A stretch of 64,000 nucleotides of DNA from Alligator mississippiensis (GCF_030867095.1 NC_081824.1:306110956-306174955), one strand, 5' to 3'; positions 1-11,716 are shown, numbered from the stretch's first letter. Made by a program: numbers and translations. Notes: generated by a model not told the origin, from the sequence alone.

Positions 1-237
1 TAATAAGGCTATTAATTACATTATTTTGTGTTTAAATATCCTTTTATTATGAAATAATGTTATCAAGTCTTGCTCCCAGGTCCCTATCCCCCTTAACTTA
101 ATGCCTCAAGTTACACGGTTTCAACTTACACAGTGTTTTTCAGAAATGTATCCCCCACGTAACTTGGGGTCTGACTGTATTCAATTGCTTCTGTAGTACC
201 TGTTTACTTATTTTTTAATTTTCTTGTTTTATTTAAG
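1..237 (+). other. RPGR: RPGR intron 12 (3' part) with acceptor
   Basis: AT-rich intronic sequence that ends in a T-rich tract and an AG acceptor at 236-237, directly before exon 13. I see no other feature in it. Confidence 0.7.
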
Positions 238-335
238 TTGAGAATCAAGAAAACCAAAAATCTGACAGGAGTTCCCCAGAGGAAGATTCAGAGAATGAAA
301 GAAGCCTTGGAAACACAACTGATATACTAAATATG
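238..335 (+). CDS. RPGR: RPGR exon corresponding to human exon 13
   Basis: Internal coding exon of 98 bp, bounded by an AG acceptor and a GTAAGA donor at 336. Only the frame that skips two leading bases is open. It gives a hydrophilic, acidic peptide starting ENQENQKSD and ending TTDILNM, and leaves phase 0. That phase joins cleanly to the next exon at 2067. This part of RPGR is the unstructured acidic linker between the N-terminal RCC1-like propeller (outside the window) and the alternative C-termini. The peptide is low complexity, so the call rests on splice sites, phase and the unmistakable exons that follow. The numbering is by analogy with human. Confidence 0.8.
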
Positions 336-689
336 GTAAGATATCTGCTACTGAAGTTGTGTTGTGGCTTAACAGTTGTTATTTTAGGAGATAACAGGAT
401 AGCAGTAATATTTTTTATGAAATGCATGCTATAAAGTGGGTTGGTTTCCAAGTTTTAAGAGCTGTTGTTCTACTTGCACAGACCTTTAGCCTTTTGTGGC
501 CTAGTGACCTGTTTGTGTTGATTGACTACACTGGTTTGCTTTTTTTTCCTTTCTGAACAGAATTTTTGTAACTTCATACAAGATGGATACCTAGCACTTG
601 TTCCTTTAATATTAAGTCAAGCTTAAGTTATAACTTTATTTTAAACAACTACTGGTAGTTCAATTAATAGACTACAGATTAGGGCAGAC

Positions 690-1540
690 CAGTAAGTCTG
701 ACCTCAATACCAAACAAGATTATGGAAAAGATCATCAAGGAGTCTGTTTCTAAGCACCTGGAAGAAAACAAGGTGATCAGAAACAACCAGCATAGATTCA
801 TTAAAAGCAAGACATTCCTAACCATCTTGATTTCCTACTATGATAAGCTGATAGGCTGTGTAGATAAGGGGAGAGTAGGAAACATGATATAACTGGACTT
901 TAACAAAGCATTTGACAATTTCATTAGTAAGCTAAGGAACTGCAGACTAGACTAATGTTCTGTAAGGTGAATACACAAGTGTTTGGGTCATTGTGTTCAA
1001 TGAGCAGTCATCAATAATGCAATGTCTAGGTAAGAGAGGTATTGAGTGGGTTCCCCAAGTCAGTCCTTGGTCTGGGATTGTCTAATATCTTCATTAATGA
1101 TTTAAAGGAGGACATTGATTGTACACTTAGCAGATTTGCAGACAGCAACAAACTGGGTAGAGTTGCTGAGGGTAGGGCTAGAATTCAGAATCACCTCAAC
1201 AACCTGGATAAATGGTACAAAATCAGTCAGATGAAATTCAACAATAAGAAGTTCAGTCCTGCATTTAGCACAGACTGAGGAAGGACTTGATGAGTTACCA
1301 GTACTGCAGAAAGGACCTAGAGTTAAAAGTGTGCTTGTTGCAAAAAAAAAAAAAAAAAAAAAAAGGTCAAGATTATATGGGGTTGTATTAATAAGAGTGT
1401 GACTTGCAAATCAAGGGGAGTGATCTCCTTCTCTGTTCAGCATTGGGGAAGTCTCACCTGGAGTACTGGTGTCTAGTTTTGGGCCCCTCACTTCACGAAT
1501 GATGTGGACAAGTTAGGAAGAGTCTAGTAGACAGCAGTAA
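690..1540 (+). mobile_element. CR1 LINE fragment, reverse-transcriptase part, decayed
   Basis: The + strand carries broken but recognisable CR1 reverse-transcriptase segments. They include a degraded version of the KIMEKIIKESV stretch near 720, a GSGVPQ-like / SNIFINDL block near 1060-1110, and a LERVQ-type stretch near 1500. Many stops and indels show it is an old copy. It lies in the RPGR intron between exons 13 and 14. An A run interrupts it at 1342-1364. Confidence 0.75.
1342..1364 (+). repeat. poly-A run (23 A)
   Basis: Uninterrupted A tract inside the CR1 remnant. It may be a simple slippage tract or the tail of a small retroposed insertion. No flanking duplication was identified. Confidence 0.9.
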
Positions 1541-1549
1541 GAATGATAA

Positions 1550-1830
1550 GAGGCCTGGGAAGGATGGAGATTCTACAACCTCTCTGGACAGCCTGGTCCA
1601 ATGTTTAACCACTCTCAGAGTGATGTTTTTCCTGTGACCCAACCTAAATTTTCCTTGATGCAATTTAAGACCATTACTCCTTGCCCTGTCCCTTGCAGGC
1701 ACAGAGAACAGTCTGTCTCCGTCCTCTGTATAATCTCCCTTCAGATATTTTAAGATTTAACAAATCCCCACTCATGAATAATTCTAGTTCTTTCAGCCTG
1801 ACCTTGTAGGTTGTATTTCTTAAATGTTGA
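1550..1830 (-). mobile_element. CR1 LINE 3' fragment, antisense
   Basis: The reverse strand reads as the typical CR1 C-terminal stretch (RSNGLKLHQGKFRLG, then a diverged FFT-RVVKHW-RLP block). The same segment occurs in the antisense CR1 at 44.5 kb. It is opposite in orientation to the fragment just upstream, so two separate insertions met here. Confidence 0.75.
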
Positions 1831-2066
1831 ACTGTAGGTTTTTCTAGATGATGTACAGAAGGATTTAATCTACTTCACTGAATGATAAAATACAGGTTTT
1901 CAAATCCATTATAATTACAGTTTAATTTTGTGACAGATTGTTTGGAAGACAGTTTGAGATCCTCTGATGACAGACTTTATGAAAGTGTGTAATTAAATTA
2001 TCAGTATTATTGATTTCACACATATTAATTGTATTCCATTTTAAGTGATATCTTCATTCTTTTCAG

Positions 2067-2132
2067 ACACATGTGATGAGATTGAATCCAAGTGACCAGT
2101 CCTTAAAATTATCACCAGTTCAAAAACAAAAG
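2067..2132 (+). CDS. RPGR: RPGR exon corresponding to human exon 14
   Basis: Exon of 66 bp, phase 0 on both sides, with a TTTTCAG acceptor and a GTACCT donor at 2133. It encodes 22 residues from THVMRLNPSD to SLKLSPVQKQK. The ending SLKLSPVQKQK is the conserved junction just before exon 15/ORF15 in mammalian RPGR. This makes it the strongest short-exon identification in the window and fixes the gene's identity together with the two C-termini. The function of this linker segment is not well defined. Confidence 0.93.
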
Positions 2133-2189
2133 GTACCTGTAACATAACATTGTTTTTTAGAAAGGCTTTAACCAATTTGATAGGGGCCA

Positions 2190-2430
2190 AGTACAGACAT
2201 TCCACTTTTACTAGTATAAGTGATTGGAAACCAGTCTATACTTGTAACAGAAATTTGGCATAAAAAACGGTCTATACCCGTAACAGAACAAAAGTCTGGC
2301 ACATATAGACCAGTTTAAAAATGGCAGAAATCAGTCTAAGATTTTATCTCCCAACCAAAGCACAAATATGTGTTCTGTTCACTATCAATTTAAGCTATGC
2401 CACTTACAGAAAGCTGCATAAATTAGATCG
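2190..2430. repeat. Interspersed repeat family B, copy 1
   Basis: Contains repeated phrases of the type 'accagtctatac..gtaacag' and 'catatagaccagtttaaaaatggc'. The same arrangement recurs at 22.3-22.5 kb ('gaaactggtttaaacctgtaacagg', then 'cataaaccattttcaaaatggc'). The two copies are diverged. Short internal repeats suggest a non-autonomous DNA element, but no terminal duplication was found. Confidence 0.55.
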
Positions 2431-2665
2431 ATTCTGCACTGGGCTTTTTGAATGTTTGTACCTGGCCAGGATGGCAATACCTTTTTTGCTGCAAGTGCTA
2501 AAAGAGTAAACTCAGCAGTTTTTCGTAGACTCATTCTTACCTTTAACTTCTTCCCTCAGAGCCTTCAAATTACTCAGCTGAATAGAACCTTGCACCATCT
2601 CCCTGCAAAGAGCCCATTAAAGTCACTGGGACTCTGTGCAGTCACAGGCCTCATACTGATCTTCA

Positions 2666-2703
2666 GTTTCTCCTGGGAGAGTCACTGCTCTCCCAGGAGA
2701 AAC
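2666..2703. repeat. Perfect 16-bp inverted repeat with 6-base loop
   Basis: Arm 2666-2681 (GTTTCTCCTGGGAGAG) is perfectly complementary to arm 2688-2703. A second hairpin with related sequence (11-bp arms at 2795-2805 and 2809-2819, loop 3) lies 90 bp downstream. Together they look like parts of a fold-back MITE in the intron before ORF15. Confidence 0.85.
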
Positions 2704-3343
2704 CACAAGTGTAAAGATATTCAGGGTTTTTCTCCCAGAGTAAAAATGTCTGCTCCAGGAGAAAAATAACCTGGGAACAAACAAAGTTAAATCACTCTCA
2801 GGAGAGTTTCTCCTGAGAGAGCAAATGTCTACATGCTGACAGTAGGGTTTGAGATCTACAGTCTGCCCAGTGCAGTTTGAGATTAAATAGTATGATGCTT
2901 CTGCAACTGATGGTGCAGTACTCTGTAATTTAAACTGTACATTTTGTAATTCTTTGTTAATGCTAGAATATCTGATATTCCTATGTTGATATTAGACTAC
3001 CTGAATTAAAACTCAGGGCACAAGAGAAGGCAAGTTTTTGTTTATAAAACACAGGTGTAAATTCAAAACAGTTATTTTACTGAACAGAAGTAATGTTAAC
3101 CATTATAAAATTAAATTATTCCTTTATTACCATATTGTAGTAATCTTAAAGCAATTATGATTTTTAATACTGAGGACACTTCATTAGCAGCTTCATGTTT
3201 CATTCCCATTTGTAGTCCCATCAAACAAATCACTTCCTTTTTTATTCATACGTCTCTATAGTTTTTTTCTGTTTGCTCTCCTTTAATTTGTTCTTAATGC
3301 TTTCCTTCTTTCTTTTTAATTTTCTGCTTCTCATGTGGACTAG

Positions 3344-5542
3344 AAGAGCAATAAAAATGTGAATCTGAAAAATGATGGTAAGGGTGGGTTGAAACAGGCT
3401 GATCTTAATTTCATGCAGGAAGTTTCAAAGTCAACTGATGATTCTTTGCAAAAGCAGCCTTTGTTTTCAGAGTCACTTGGAAATTATTCAGATTTAGGAA
3501 GTGGTTTTCATGCCTTTATAGGAAAAACTAACGTTGATAAAAAGAAAATAAAAGGTAAACTTGAACAAGCACACAGTGTTGGGAAACTGAAGCATGATGT
3601 TCAGCAAACTATTAAAGAACGCATATTAGCAAAAAGGAAGAAAGAATATTCAGAAAGGTCTAAGTCTGTTAAACAAGACATATCTTATGTTTCCAGTGAT
3701 GAGACTAAAAAATCAAAGGCGAATACTAAGTCTAAGCAAGCCCATAAAAAAGATGTGCTTCTTTCTGCAGACAGTAATAAACCAGTATTTCGTTCATTAG
3801 ATACACAAAAAAACAAAACAGTTAAAAAACAAAGTAAAAATGAGGTGGATCTTGAAGGCAAAGCAAAGGATGAAACTGAGAAATCTGACAAGTTAGGAAA
3901 AATCTATGTCAGAGAGAAAGAAAGTAATGAAGAACAGAGAGTATTTAAGAAAAAGCAGAATTTCACGAAAGAAATAGCAATAGGTGCGTCATCATCTTCT
4001 AGTGATGAAAATAGAAATGATCTTACAGAATATGTACTTCAGAGACAAAAAATACACAAAGCTACTTATGAAGACACAGGAACACAAAAAGAAATAGAAG
4101 CAGTGGAAAATGTGGATGATTTATATCCAGAAGGAAGAGATACTGAGGCGAAATGGGAAGAAGGTAAAAATGAAGAAGAATTTGGTCAAGAGCAGGAGAG
4201 TGGAGAAAGTGACATTAGAATAAAGGATGGTGAGAGTAAAAAAAAGAAACACTCTGAGAAAGTTGAAAACAGTGAAGAAGAATCTAGAGAAGAGGAGGAT
4301 GAAAATGAGGTTAGAAAAGGTGAAGATGAAGATTATTTAGGAGCAGCAGATGGAGATGAAGAGGAAGAAATTGATGGAAAAGACAAATCATTGTTTGAAG
4401 CAGAAGATGAGAATGAGAGAGAGGAAGAGGATCTTGAGAATCACCAAAGAGGAGATGGCACAGACAGGGAGAGTGAAGAGGATAAAGAACTAGTGAGTGA
4501 GGAAAAAGATTATGACAATGAGGAGAAGACAAGAGAAGAGGACAGCAAATATAAGAAAGATGAGTGTATAGACAAGGAGGAGGAAGAGGAACAGAATAAG
4601 AGTGAGGAAGGAGAGGGGGAGGATGAAGAAGGGGAAGATGAGGGGGAAAATAAGGAAGAAGGGGAAGGGGAAGAAGGGGAACAAGAAGGGAAAGAGGAAG
4701 AAGAGGGGGAACAAGGGGAGGATGAACAGGAAGAGGAGGGAGAAGAAGGAGAGGAAGAAGGGGAAGAAGAGGGGAGAGGTGAAGAAGAGGAAGGGAAAGA
4801 AGAGGAAGAGGGGGAAGAGGAAGGGAAAGAAGAGGAGCAGGAAGAGGAAGGGGAGGAACACGGGGAAAGGGAGGAAGATGGGGAAGAGGAGGAAGATGGA
4901 GAGGAAGAAGATGGGGAAGATGAAGAGGGAGAAGGGGAGGAAGATGGGGAAGATGAAGAGGGGGAAGGGGAGGAAGAGGGGGAAGATGGGGAAGGGGAGG
5001 AAGACGGAGAAGGGGAGGAAGATGGGGAAGATGGGGAAGGGGAGGAAGACGGAGAAGATGAAGAGGGGGAAGGGGAGGAAGACGGGGAAGATGAAGAGGG
5101 GGAAGGGGAGGAAGAGGGGGAAGATGAGGGGGAAGGGGAAGATGAGGGGGAAGGGGAGGAAGATGGGGAAGATGAAGAGGGGGAAGGGGAGGAAGATGGG
5201 GGTGAAGAGGGGGAAGGGGAAGAAGACAGGGAAGATGAAGGGGAAGAGGGAGAGGAAGAGGGAAAAAATGAAGGGAAAGAGAAGTCAGAAGGGGAACATG
5301 AAGAGGTGGAAGGGGAAGATGATGACGGAAAGGAGAAGGAAAGGAGGAAAGCTGGAAAAAAAATAAAAGAAAATAAGCCTCAGCAAAGGCAAAGTAAAAG
5401 TAACAGAGAGGAGAAGAAGAGAGAAAGTTCTGTACGAAATACTAAACAGAAAGTAAAGTCAAAACATAGCTTGGTGAATGGATTACAAGATTCACAGCAG
5501 TTTTGGAACAATGTGCTACCTCATTATTTGACACTAAAGTAG
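3344..5542 (+). CDS. RPGR: RPGR ORF15 terminal exon (photoreceptor-type C-terminus)
   Basis: Large 3' exon opening after the acceptor TAG at 3341-3343 in phase 0 ([11 protein letters not shown]...). It runs 732 codons to the TAG at 5540-5542. About 270 mostly charged, Lys/Ser-rich residues come first. An increasingly acidic part follows, then an almost pure Glu/Gly/Asp tract (about residues 405-650) and a short basic segment. The last residues, [10 protein letters not shown]-x-LK, match the conserved end of mammalian RPGR-ORF15. In mammals this isoform sits in the photoreceptor connecting cilium. Its Glu-Gly tract is polyglutamylated by TTLL5 and its basic end binds ciliary partners. That these apply here is inference. 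GTG at 3359 is an internal Val codon, not a start. An AATAAA lies at 6088. Confidence 0.95.
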   Translation, partial: KSNKNVNLKNDGKGGLKQADLNFMQEVSKSTDDSLQKQPLFSESLGNYSDLGSGFHAFIGKTNVDKKKIKGKLEQAHSVGKLKHDVQQTIKERILAKRKKEYSERSKSVKQDISYVSSDETKKSKANTKSKQAHKKDVLLSADSNKPVFRSLDTQKNKTVKKQSKNEVDLEGKAKDETEKSDKLGKIYVREKESNEEQRVFKKKQNFTKEIAIGASSSSSDENRNDLTEYVLQRQKIHKATYEDTGTQKEIEAVENVDDLYPEGRDTEAKWEEGKNEEEFGQEQESGESDIRIKDGESKKKKHSEKVENSEEESREEEDENEVRKGEDEDYLGAADGDEEEEIDGKDKSLFEAEDENEREEEDLENHQRGDGTDRESEEDKELVSEEKDYDNEEKTREEDSKYKKDECIDKEEEEEQNKSEEGEGEDEEGEDEGENKEEGEGEEGEQEGKEEEEGEQGEDEQEEEGEEGEEEGEEEGRGEEEEGKEEEEGEEEGKEEEQEEEGEEHGEREEDGEEEEDGEEEDGEDEEGEGEEDGEDEEGEGEEEGEDGEGEEDGEGEEDGEDGEGEEDGEDEEGEGEEDGEDEEGEGEEEGEDEGEGEDEGEGEEDGEDEEGEGEEDGGEEGEGEEDREDEGEEGEEEGKNEGKEKSEGEHEEVEGEDDDGKEKERRKAGKKIKENKPQQRQSKSNREEKKRESSVRNTKQKVKSKHSLVNGLQDSQQFWNNVLPHYLTLK
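4493..4498 (+). other. RPGR: Predicted alternative splice donor inside ORF15 (GTGAGT)
   Basis: GTGAGT lies in phase 0 (EL|VSEEK) before the repeat tract. In human RPGR the exon 15 donor also lies in a GTGAGT at a similar protein context (VSEGK), in phase 0. Using it would join exon 15 to the phase-0 exon at 26958 and remove the Glu/Gly repeat. Another GT in this exon (4164) is out of phase. The GTTAGA near 4310 is in phase but a weaker donor. Confidence 0.6.
4560..5340 (+). repeat. Purine-only Glu/Gly repeat tract of ORF15
   Basis: Nearly all bases on the + strand are purines. The core (about 4912-5240) is a tandem array of a roughly 33-bp unit coding for variants of [11 protein letters not shown], with shorter 15-18-bp units between. 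Such tracts are mutation-prone and hard to sequence and assemble, so the copy number should be treated with caution. Confidence 0.9.
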
Positions 5543-6087
5543 TACAAGCCTCTAGAGATATAGTTAAACAAATTCACTAGGAAGCTGTAGGATTACACTG
5601 TGGTATTTTTTTATCATATTTTTCTAAAAGATTTTTTCAATGTAGTCACATATTGAAATGTATTAAATACTTTAAGTGCCAGCTTCTTGAAGATCTGCAG
5701 GAAGTACTAAGTTTTGTTGACCTTTATTGGACCAAATCACATTTTGAGTTGTTGTTTTATCACTTCTTTTCAGTGCATAGCACTAGTAAAGATGCAGAAA
5801 GTGATCCCTGAAGAGAAGACATTGTTCTGCCATACACTAAATCAAAATTTTAGGATTTTGGCATGAATAATGTAATGTTAATTGCCTTTGAGTCAAATTA
5901 TTAAGAGGAAACATTTACTTTTGATTAGAGGGTACCTAGTATAATGATGTGCCTTATATACATAGAGGATCAGTAAATCAGTTTAGTTTCAAGAAATATA
6001 GTAGTAGTGTGCCCTTTTCTCTTAAATTTCTCTTACGGCTGTGTAACCATTTATTCATGCAGACGGCACATTTGTTAGAATATTCTG

Positions 6088-6093
6088 AATAAA
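6088..6093 (+). terminator. RPGR: Poly(A) signal AATAAA, ORF15 transcript
   Basis: First canonical AATAAA after the ORF15 stop, giving a 3' UTR of about 560 bases. A second AATAAA occurs near 6346. Either could end the ORF15 mRNA. Confidence 0.55.
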
Positions 6094-6526
6094 TCAAAGA
6101 AAGGACTATTTGCCAAATTTATATAATCAGCATACAGTTTCTGTACATAGAAGCCTTGATTTTCATAAAAAGCTTCAACTTTGCCTTTGATTTTGCTGCC
6201 AGCATACAACTGCGTAGTGAAAGGGTAGATAAAAAGTCAGAGGCCTCTAAGCACCTGGTGCAAAATGCATTCCAGTCCACGCCCTTCTGATTAGTGACAA
6301 CAAAAGTCTTTAATCTGTACCAGTAATTATAGGAAGGGCCTGAAAATAAAGACCCATAAATTTTTTTCTTGCTAAGCACTGTCGATGTACTCAGTATTAT
6401 ACAAATACAAAGAGGATGCAGCCTGTTCCTGACAGAGCTCACTATGTATTAGTTAGGTACACAATGCTTTTAGCTGGTCAGGAACTGGTTGGCTCTTGAA
6501 GGCCTTGATTTAGTAAATGTACACAG

Positions 6527-6578
6527 GTGCTTAACTTTACTACTGTAAAAAGTACCACTTGGTAGTAAAATTAAGCAC
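6527..6578. repeat. Fold-back MITE core (17-bp arms)
   Basis: Arms 6527-6543 (GTGCTTAACTTTACTAC) and 6562-6578 are inverted with one mismatch. The surrounding 'gcaaagcactt..gcatgtgc' style sequence has a likely relative at 39060-39160. Confidence 0.65.
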
Positions 6579-7529
6579 ATGGATAATGTTTGCAGCATTG
6601 GGGCCTAAGAATGAAATCTTTGTCTTTCCCTCTTAAGAATCACTTTAATGACCTATTGCAGAAAAAGGTAAGCCAAAAAACTATGGAATAGCATAGACAT
6701 TGGCATATACAGCTGAAAAAACACAAATTTGTTGGAATTTCTGAAAAGTTTGTTGTTCTCCTAAACTCTGAACAATGAAACTTCTTTATACAATTTATAA
6801 AACTTTTGGCAAAGAATTTTTAAGATAAATTTACTTGACAGGGGATTTCACTGATATTGAAATGGCCTGGCTAGCAGGGGGAAAGAAGTGGATATTTATA
6901 CCAGTCGTCATTATTATCCTCAGTTTTTGGATACTATGCCAGTAGAAGCTATAAAAGACGATTAAGTAAACTGATCTTTACTGGCCAGCCCATGGAGTGC
7001 TTATGACAGACTCTTTGTACATGGGGAGAAGTAGGATAAATTAATCAAAAGAGAAAGAAAAAATAACAGATTTCAGCAATAAAAATATTGCTAGTAGTAA
7101 CGTTTCATTTGCATTATAAGCATTTTTGAAATGTTGTTTTGTAATGTGTTTATATTAAAATATTTGTAATGCACTGTCTCCAGAATTATTTCTGAAAAGG
7201 TTGTAATAGGTTAGTAGATTATCAGTAGAACCTGGTTAGCTGCACTTCCTTTTTTCAGTGTCATTCATTCCATTTACAAACCACAGAAGATAGCATCATC
7301 AGTTACAAAACATATTGTATTTTCTTGCAAGCAGAATGCCCCTGAATATTATATACACCTTGTTTTTGAAAGGGAGAATGAAGAAAAAAAGATTTTTTCC
7401 AGAGTTATGTAGTTATAGAGCAGGGACAAAGACTAATTTTCTGCTTAACTGAAGTTTAAACCCTAGCTGCTGCAGAAGACAGATCTCTGTTGGTGGATCT
7501 ATTATTTTGAATAGAACTAAAGTTGTTCA

Positions 7530-7900
7530 TCTAGAGGACCTTAGGAGAACCTCAAGAGGTGGTCTGTCCTTGCTCAGAACAAGGTCATCCCTGTCAAAAC
7601 CATCCTAGACAAATGTTCTCATAACTTGCACACAACACTCCTGTTAATGCATTCCACTATGCTGTTTGCTTATTTGCATCAACATTACAGTTTTGACTTA
7701 TGTTCATCTTGTAGTTCACTGTAATCCCTAGGTCCTTTTCCCCATATTGCAGCCTAGTCAGTTCTCTACTTTGTATTTGTTCATTTGATTGTTCTATCCT
7801 AAGTGTCGTATTTTTCATATTAGTTTGTGCAGTTATGTTTACTTCTTAGTCTTAAGTGTTTTTTTTTAATTTTGCCTCTGAAAAATTTACAGTATTTTTG
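7530..7900 (-). mobile_element. CR1 LINE fragment, antisense
   Basis: The stretch 'gttcactgtaatccctaggtcc', then 'attgcagcctagtcagt', closely parallels the antisense CR1 at 45050-45115. It is an old fragment without an open frame. It sits in the 22-kb RPGR intron. Confidence 0.65.
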
Positions 7901-10900
7901 ACTGAAGTTGTGTTCCTCAGCTTCAACATCTTGCCTAGTTGTGGCTCTTAAATCCATATTTAACACAAACCTGGAGGGAACCTCTGCTGTTTCTGGTCAC
8001 TGCCATGGCTATTCAAGAGTGTACTTTGGACAAAAAGAGCTTTTGAGGATAGTTTCTCTAGTTCATATCCCAGCAGGGATTGATTCTTCACAGGCTGTTT
8101 GACTGTGGCTTGTAAGCTGCAGATTTGTGTAAGAGGAGTCCCTTGGGCAAGTATGCATCACAATCTTCTACATCCATTAGGATGGAGCATATTATTCCCC
8201 TCAGTCCTTGCTCTACTCCTTCTCAAGGTTAACTGGGAAAATGGGTAAGGTAAGTAAGTCATGGCCCCAGTTCCTGCCTGGTGTGCAGTCACTATACTTT
8301 TTGGTAAAGCTAGGCTGACTATTGTAAATAATCTGTGTAGAGTCATGCGGTAAGGGTGGGAGCTTCTTTCTGACCATTGGAAAGCCATGCAAAGAGCTAC
8401 TTATAACAGGGCCAACTAATAATATTGCCATATGGATCACTCTTATTGGGAAATAAAACATGATACTGCTACAGCATTTCTATGGGACTCCAAAAACATT
8501 TCTGAAATACTCTTTAATACATAGAAAATTTTGAAATATGGAAAGCCATCATACTTCCAGACTTCCCCAAAAGCAACAAAAAGTACGTTTTGTCATGTCA
8601 GTATCTGAAAATGCCAACATAATGCATTTACATGCATTATGCATCTCTAGGCAAATACTCTGATGCCACCACTACTCCTACAAGAGCATTGATGTGTTGC
8701 CTCTTTAACAGTCTTTCAAGGGGGTGGGGGGAAGCAAAGAAGCAGTTCCTTATTGCCCCTTAGCTGGAGAGCATGCTTTTGACGTGATTTTGTAGCACTC
8801 CTGTCAGGGGGCTTATAAAACAGTATAGCCCCTGTACAAAACAGCCCCTGTAACACTAAAAATGAACACGTGTCCATACCCTAAGGAGAAACGTTGACCA
8901 GCAGATGAGAGTACATTATCCTTTGGCTATGTCTCCAATACCAACTGTCAGGGGAAGTGACCAGGTGTAACTAACTGTTTGCAGTTAAATTAACTCATAC
9001 TAGTGTTTATCATTCTAGATTGGATTAAATTGATCTTTAATGCCATGTTAGCCTTTTTGCATTTTTCTTCATAAAATTGCTTCAGGGTGGAGTCACCACA
9101 AATTGACACGGGGGGGAAAATTTTCAACAAACTATTTTAAAATTTTAACTTCATAAACTTGTTTGTAGATTCTCAGAAAATTCATGTTATACCTAAAGCA
9201 TAAGTACTGGGTACTGAAAGAACTGTGCTGTATTTTCCTATATAGCAGAGTAGTTCAATTTCTGCTCCAAGTGCAAAATTCAACTGGGACTATGGAATCA
9301 CAGATTGCATTTCCATCATGTATCAATTGGACAACTATCACTGATACAAGGTAGTCTTCACTGAGCAGGCTTTAGACTTTGTTCATTGAGGAATATAAAA
9401 ACGTTTGTGTATAAAACAGTAAATGGACTAAGAGGATTTTTAATTCCATATTCCCTTTTCTCCATTAATTTTCAAACATTTATTGTTCGTGAGCAGGCCT
9501 TCAGGAATGATCTAAGAAAAGAGCAATTTATTTCTCCCTTTCTACTTCCTAGGTAGTTTCTTTTTACAAAATCCCTCCTGGCTGAAAAGTTATAAATAGC
9601 TTTAGTTTCTGTTTCAGTCAAATTTGAAATACCTATTAGTTTATTTTCAGTCCAGATCACACTGTATTTCTTCTGCTGTTCACTCTCACAATAACAGGCG
9701 GTTTATGCATTTATAAACTTTTAACCTTTAAAAGTAAACTGAACTTCTTTTTTACTTATTTAATATGTGAGATAAATGTAAGTATTGAACACTAGAATTA
9801 TTTGTTTTTTCTTACGACTGAAGTATTTTGGGCATTATTTGAAATTCAAAAGACAACAAAGGCAGACCTTATTAACTCACTCTGCCTTTTTTCCTACTCT
9901 AAGTTTCATAAGCAAACCATGTAGCTATATCATAATTAAGGGCTTTATAGTTTCTGGGCCTCTATTGTAAAATTTTCCTGGTATCCAACTGCTTACTTTT
10001 ATATCATCTTTTCTTGGATCCTTTACTCATGAGCATTTGATAAGAAAGTCACTTTTACTTTTCACAAAATGAATCAATCAAAAATTAAACATCATCTAAT
10101 GTGACACTGTTTGCAAAAATACATATTACAATTAAACAAAACCTATAAAATAAGCTATGGTGGGCCATGCTGTTACAAGAAGTGTGGAATTGTTGCATTT
10201 GAATTGAGATTCATCATGGTGATTTTGGAGAGTATCATGATAAGTGTTTCAGATGGGTTGGATATAGAATGCCCCTAACATTGTGCAAGGTCAGTTCTAA
10301 TGACTGGAAGTAGCCTGGAGCAATCTGTATTGCTGATCACTGTCCCCCTTCTTCACTGTTTTAATTTATGTAAGTGCATAGGGCTTTCTACACTCTGTCT
10401 AATACAGCTTGTGCCTATAAGGCAGTTTGAAAACTGCAGAATATATGATATCATATGCTAAGTCTTCTATTTTCCTGGCATAACTGGGAAGAGCGCCAAG
10501 ATTTCTTTTATCTTTGTAGCAGGCTTTAAGTAGACTTTTGTAAAATGCCTTATTTTGTATAGCTTAATAGTTGCCTTCAGTTTTTAATTACCATACATAC
10601 CAAATTACCATACCATACCATATTACCGTATTTGTAAACATACCACATGCACCCTTTCCCCAAAAATCAGTCCAGAATTGGTGTGCATGTCTTAAGTGGG
10701 GAGGCTGGATTTTTTGGCCTGGAATAGAAACATGGAGAAATTGTAAAATGTCTGTTGCTACTTTTCCTTCTCTGCTGCCCCCCCCCCCCCCCTCCAACCT
10801 CCTTCAGCCCACCCTATGGAAAGAGGGATGGAATTCAGTTTTCAGCAGCAGTCAGTTAAAGTTTTAACCTTTTCACAGCCACTGCCTTAAAAAATATCCT

Positions 10901-11332
10901 AACCTAGTCACTAGGAATTCAACACCACATGTGCCTTTTATTTATATGCATAGAACATATAACAGTTGCCTTGGCTGTGAGACCATACTTTAATGTAGTA
11001 TACAGAAGTTGATGTATGCTAACAAGTTCAGTTATAACATCTAGGAGTACTATGTATATACATCCTTGTATTAAACATTGCATACAAGCAATGGAAGCAG
11101 ATACTTTGATTGTGTAACTGGGAAATTTACCACATAGTCGTGAATGAAATTCTGCAATATGTTCTTGATTTGGAAATACTCACTGAACCCAAAATATTAC
11201 TGTATTCTTTAAACTAGGTCTATTTTTTCCTTTCTTTTTTTGGTATGAGACAAGATTTTGGTCAGATTTCTTTTCTCTTAGAAAACAAAATTTTACTGCT
11301 GAGAACTTCACAGATCTTTATTTGTCTATTAT
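7901..11332. other. RPGR intron 15, no recognised feature
   Basis: AT-rich intronic sequence. I see no exon with both splice sites and a conserved peptide. A short C run occurs near 10780-10792. Short ORFs here show no conserved motif. Confidence 0.6.
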
Positions 11333-11716
11333 CAGTGGTGACCAGTCTTCTGGCCCTGTGGGCCAAATGAGTGGCACAGAGCCGATACATGGGCTGGACC
11401 AAGCCCTGCACTGGCTCTGTGTGCCAGGATTGGGCTCTGTGGCCCTGTGCTGCCCTCACCTACTAGGATCAGACCCTACACTCTGGGATCAGGGGCTCCA
11501 TACCAACTCTGCCCAGTCCTGTGCCCTCAGATTGGGGCCCACACTGCCCTGTAAACCACACTAACTGGCCCAGGGGAGACTCCCCACAAATCCAGAAATT
11601 TGGCAGCAGGGGATCAGTACCACTTTTTTCCTGCTGTCAAACTCTCAGACCCATAGGGAGCTCCACAGGCCAGATAACCTAGATGTGTCCTCTGGGCCAG
11701 GTGTTGAGCACCCCTG
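11333..11716. mobile_element. hAT-like non-autonomous element, GC-rich interior
   Basis: Ends resemble inverted repeats (CAGTGGTGACCAGT on the left; reverse complement of the right end CAGGGGTGCTCAACACC). The right end wording 'ggttgagcacccctg' is typical of hAT-type MITEs. No convincing 8-bp duplication was found, so the exact ends are uncertain. Confidence 0.5.

Noticed and set aside
3359-3361. GTG as a start for the ORF15 protein
   Set aside because: The exon is spliced from exon 14 in phase and the GTG is an internal Val codon.
4490-4861. Minus-strand ORF of 123 codons rich in Phe/Leu/Pro
   Set aside because: It is the complement of the purine-only ORF15 repeat. The hydrophobic composition follows from the tract and no motif or splice context supports it.
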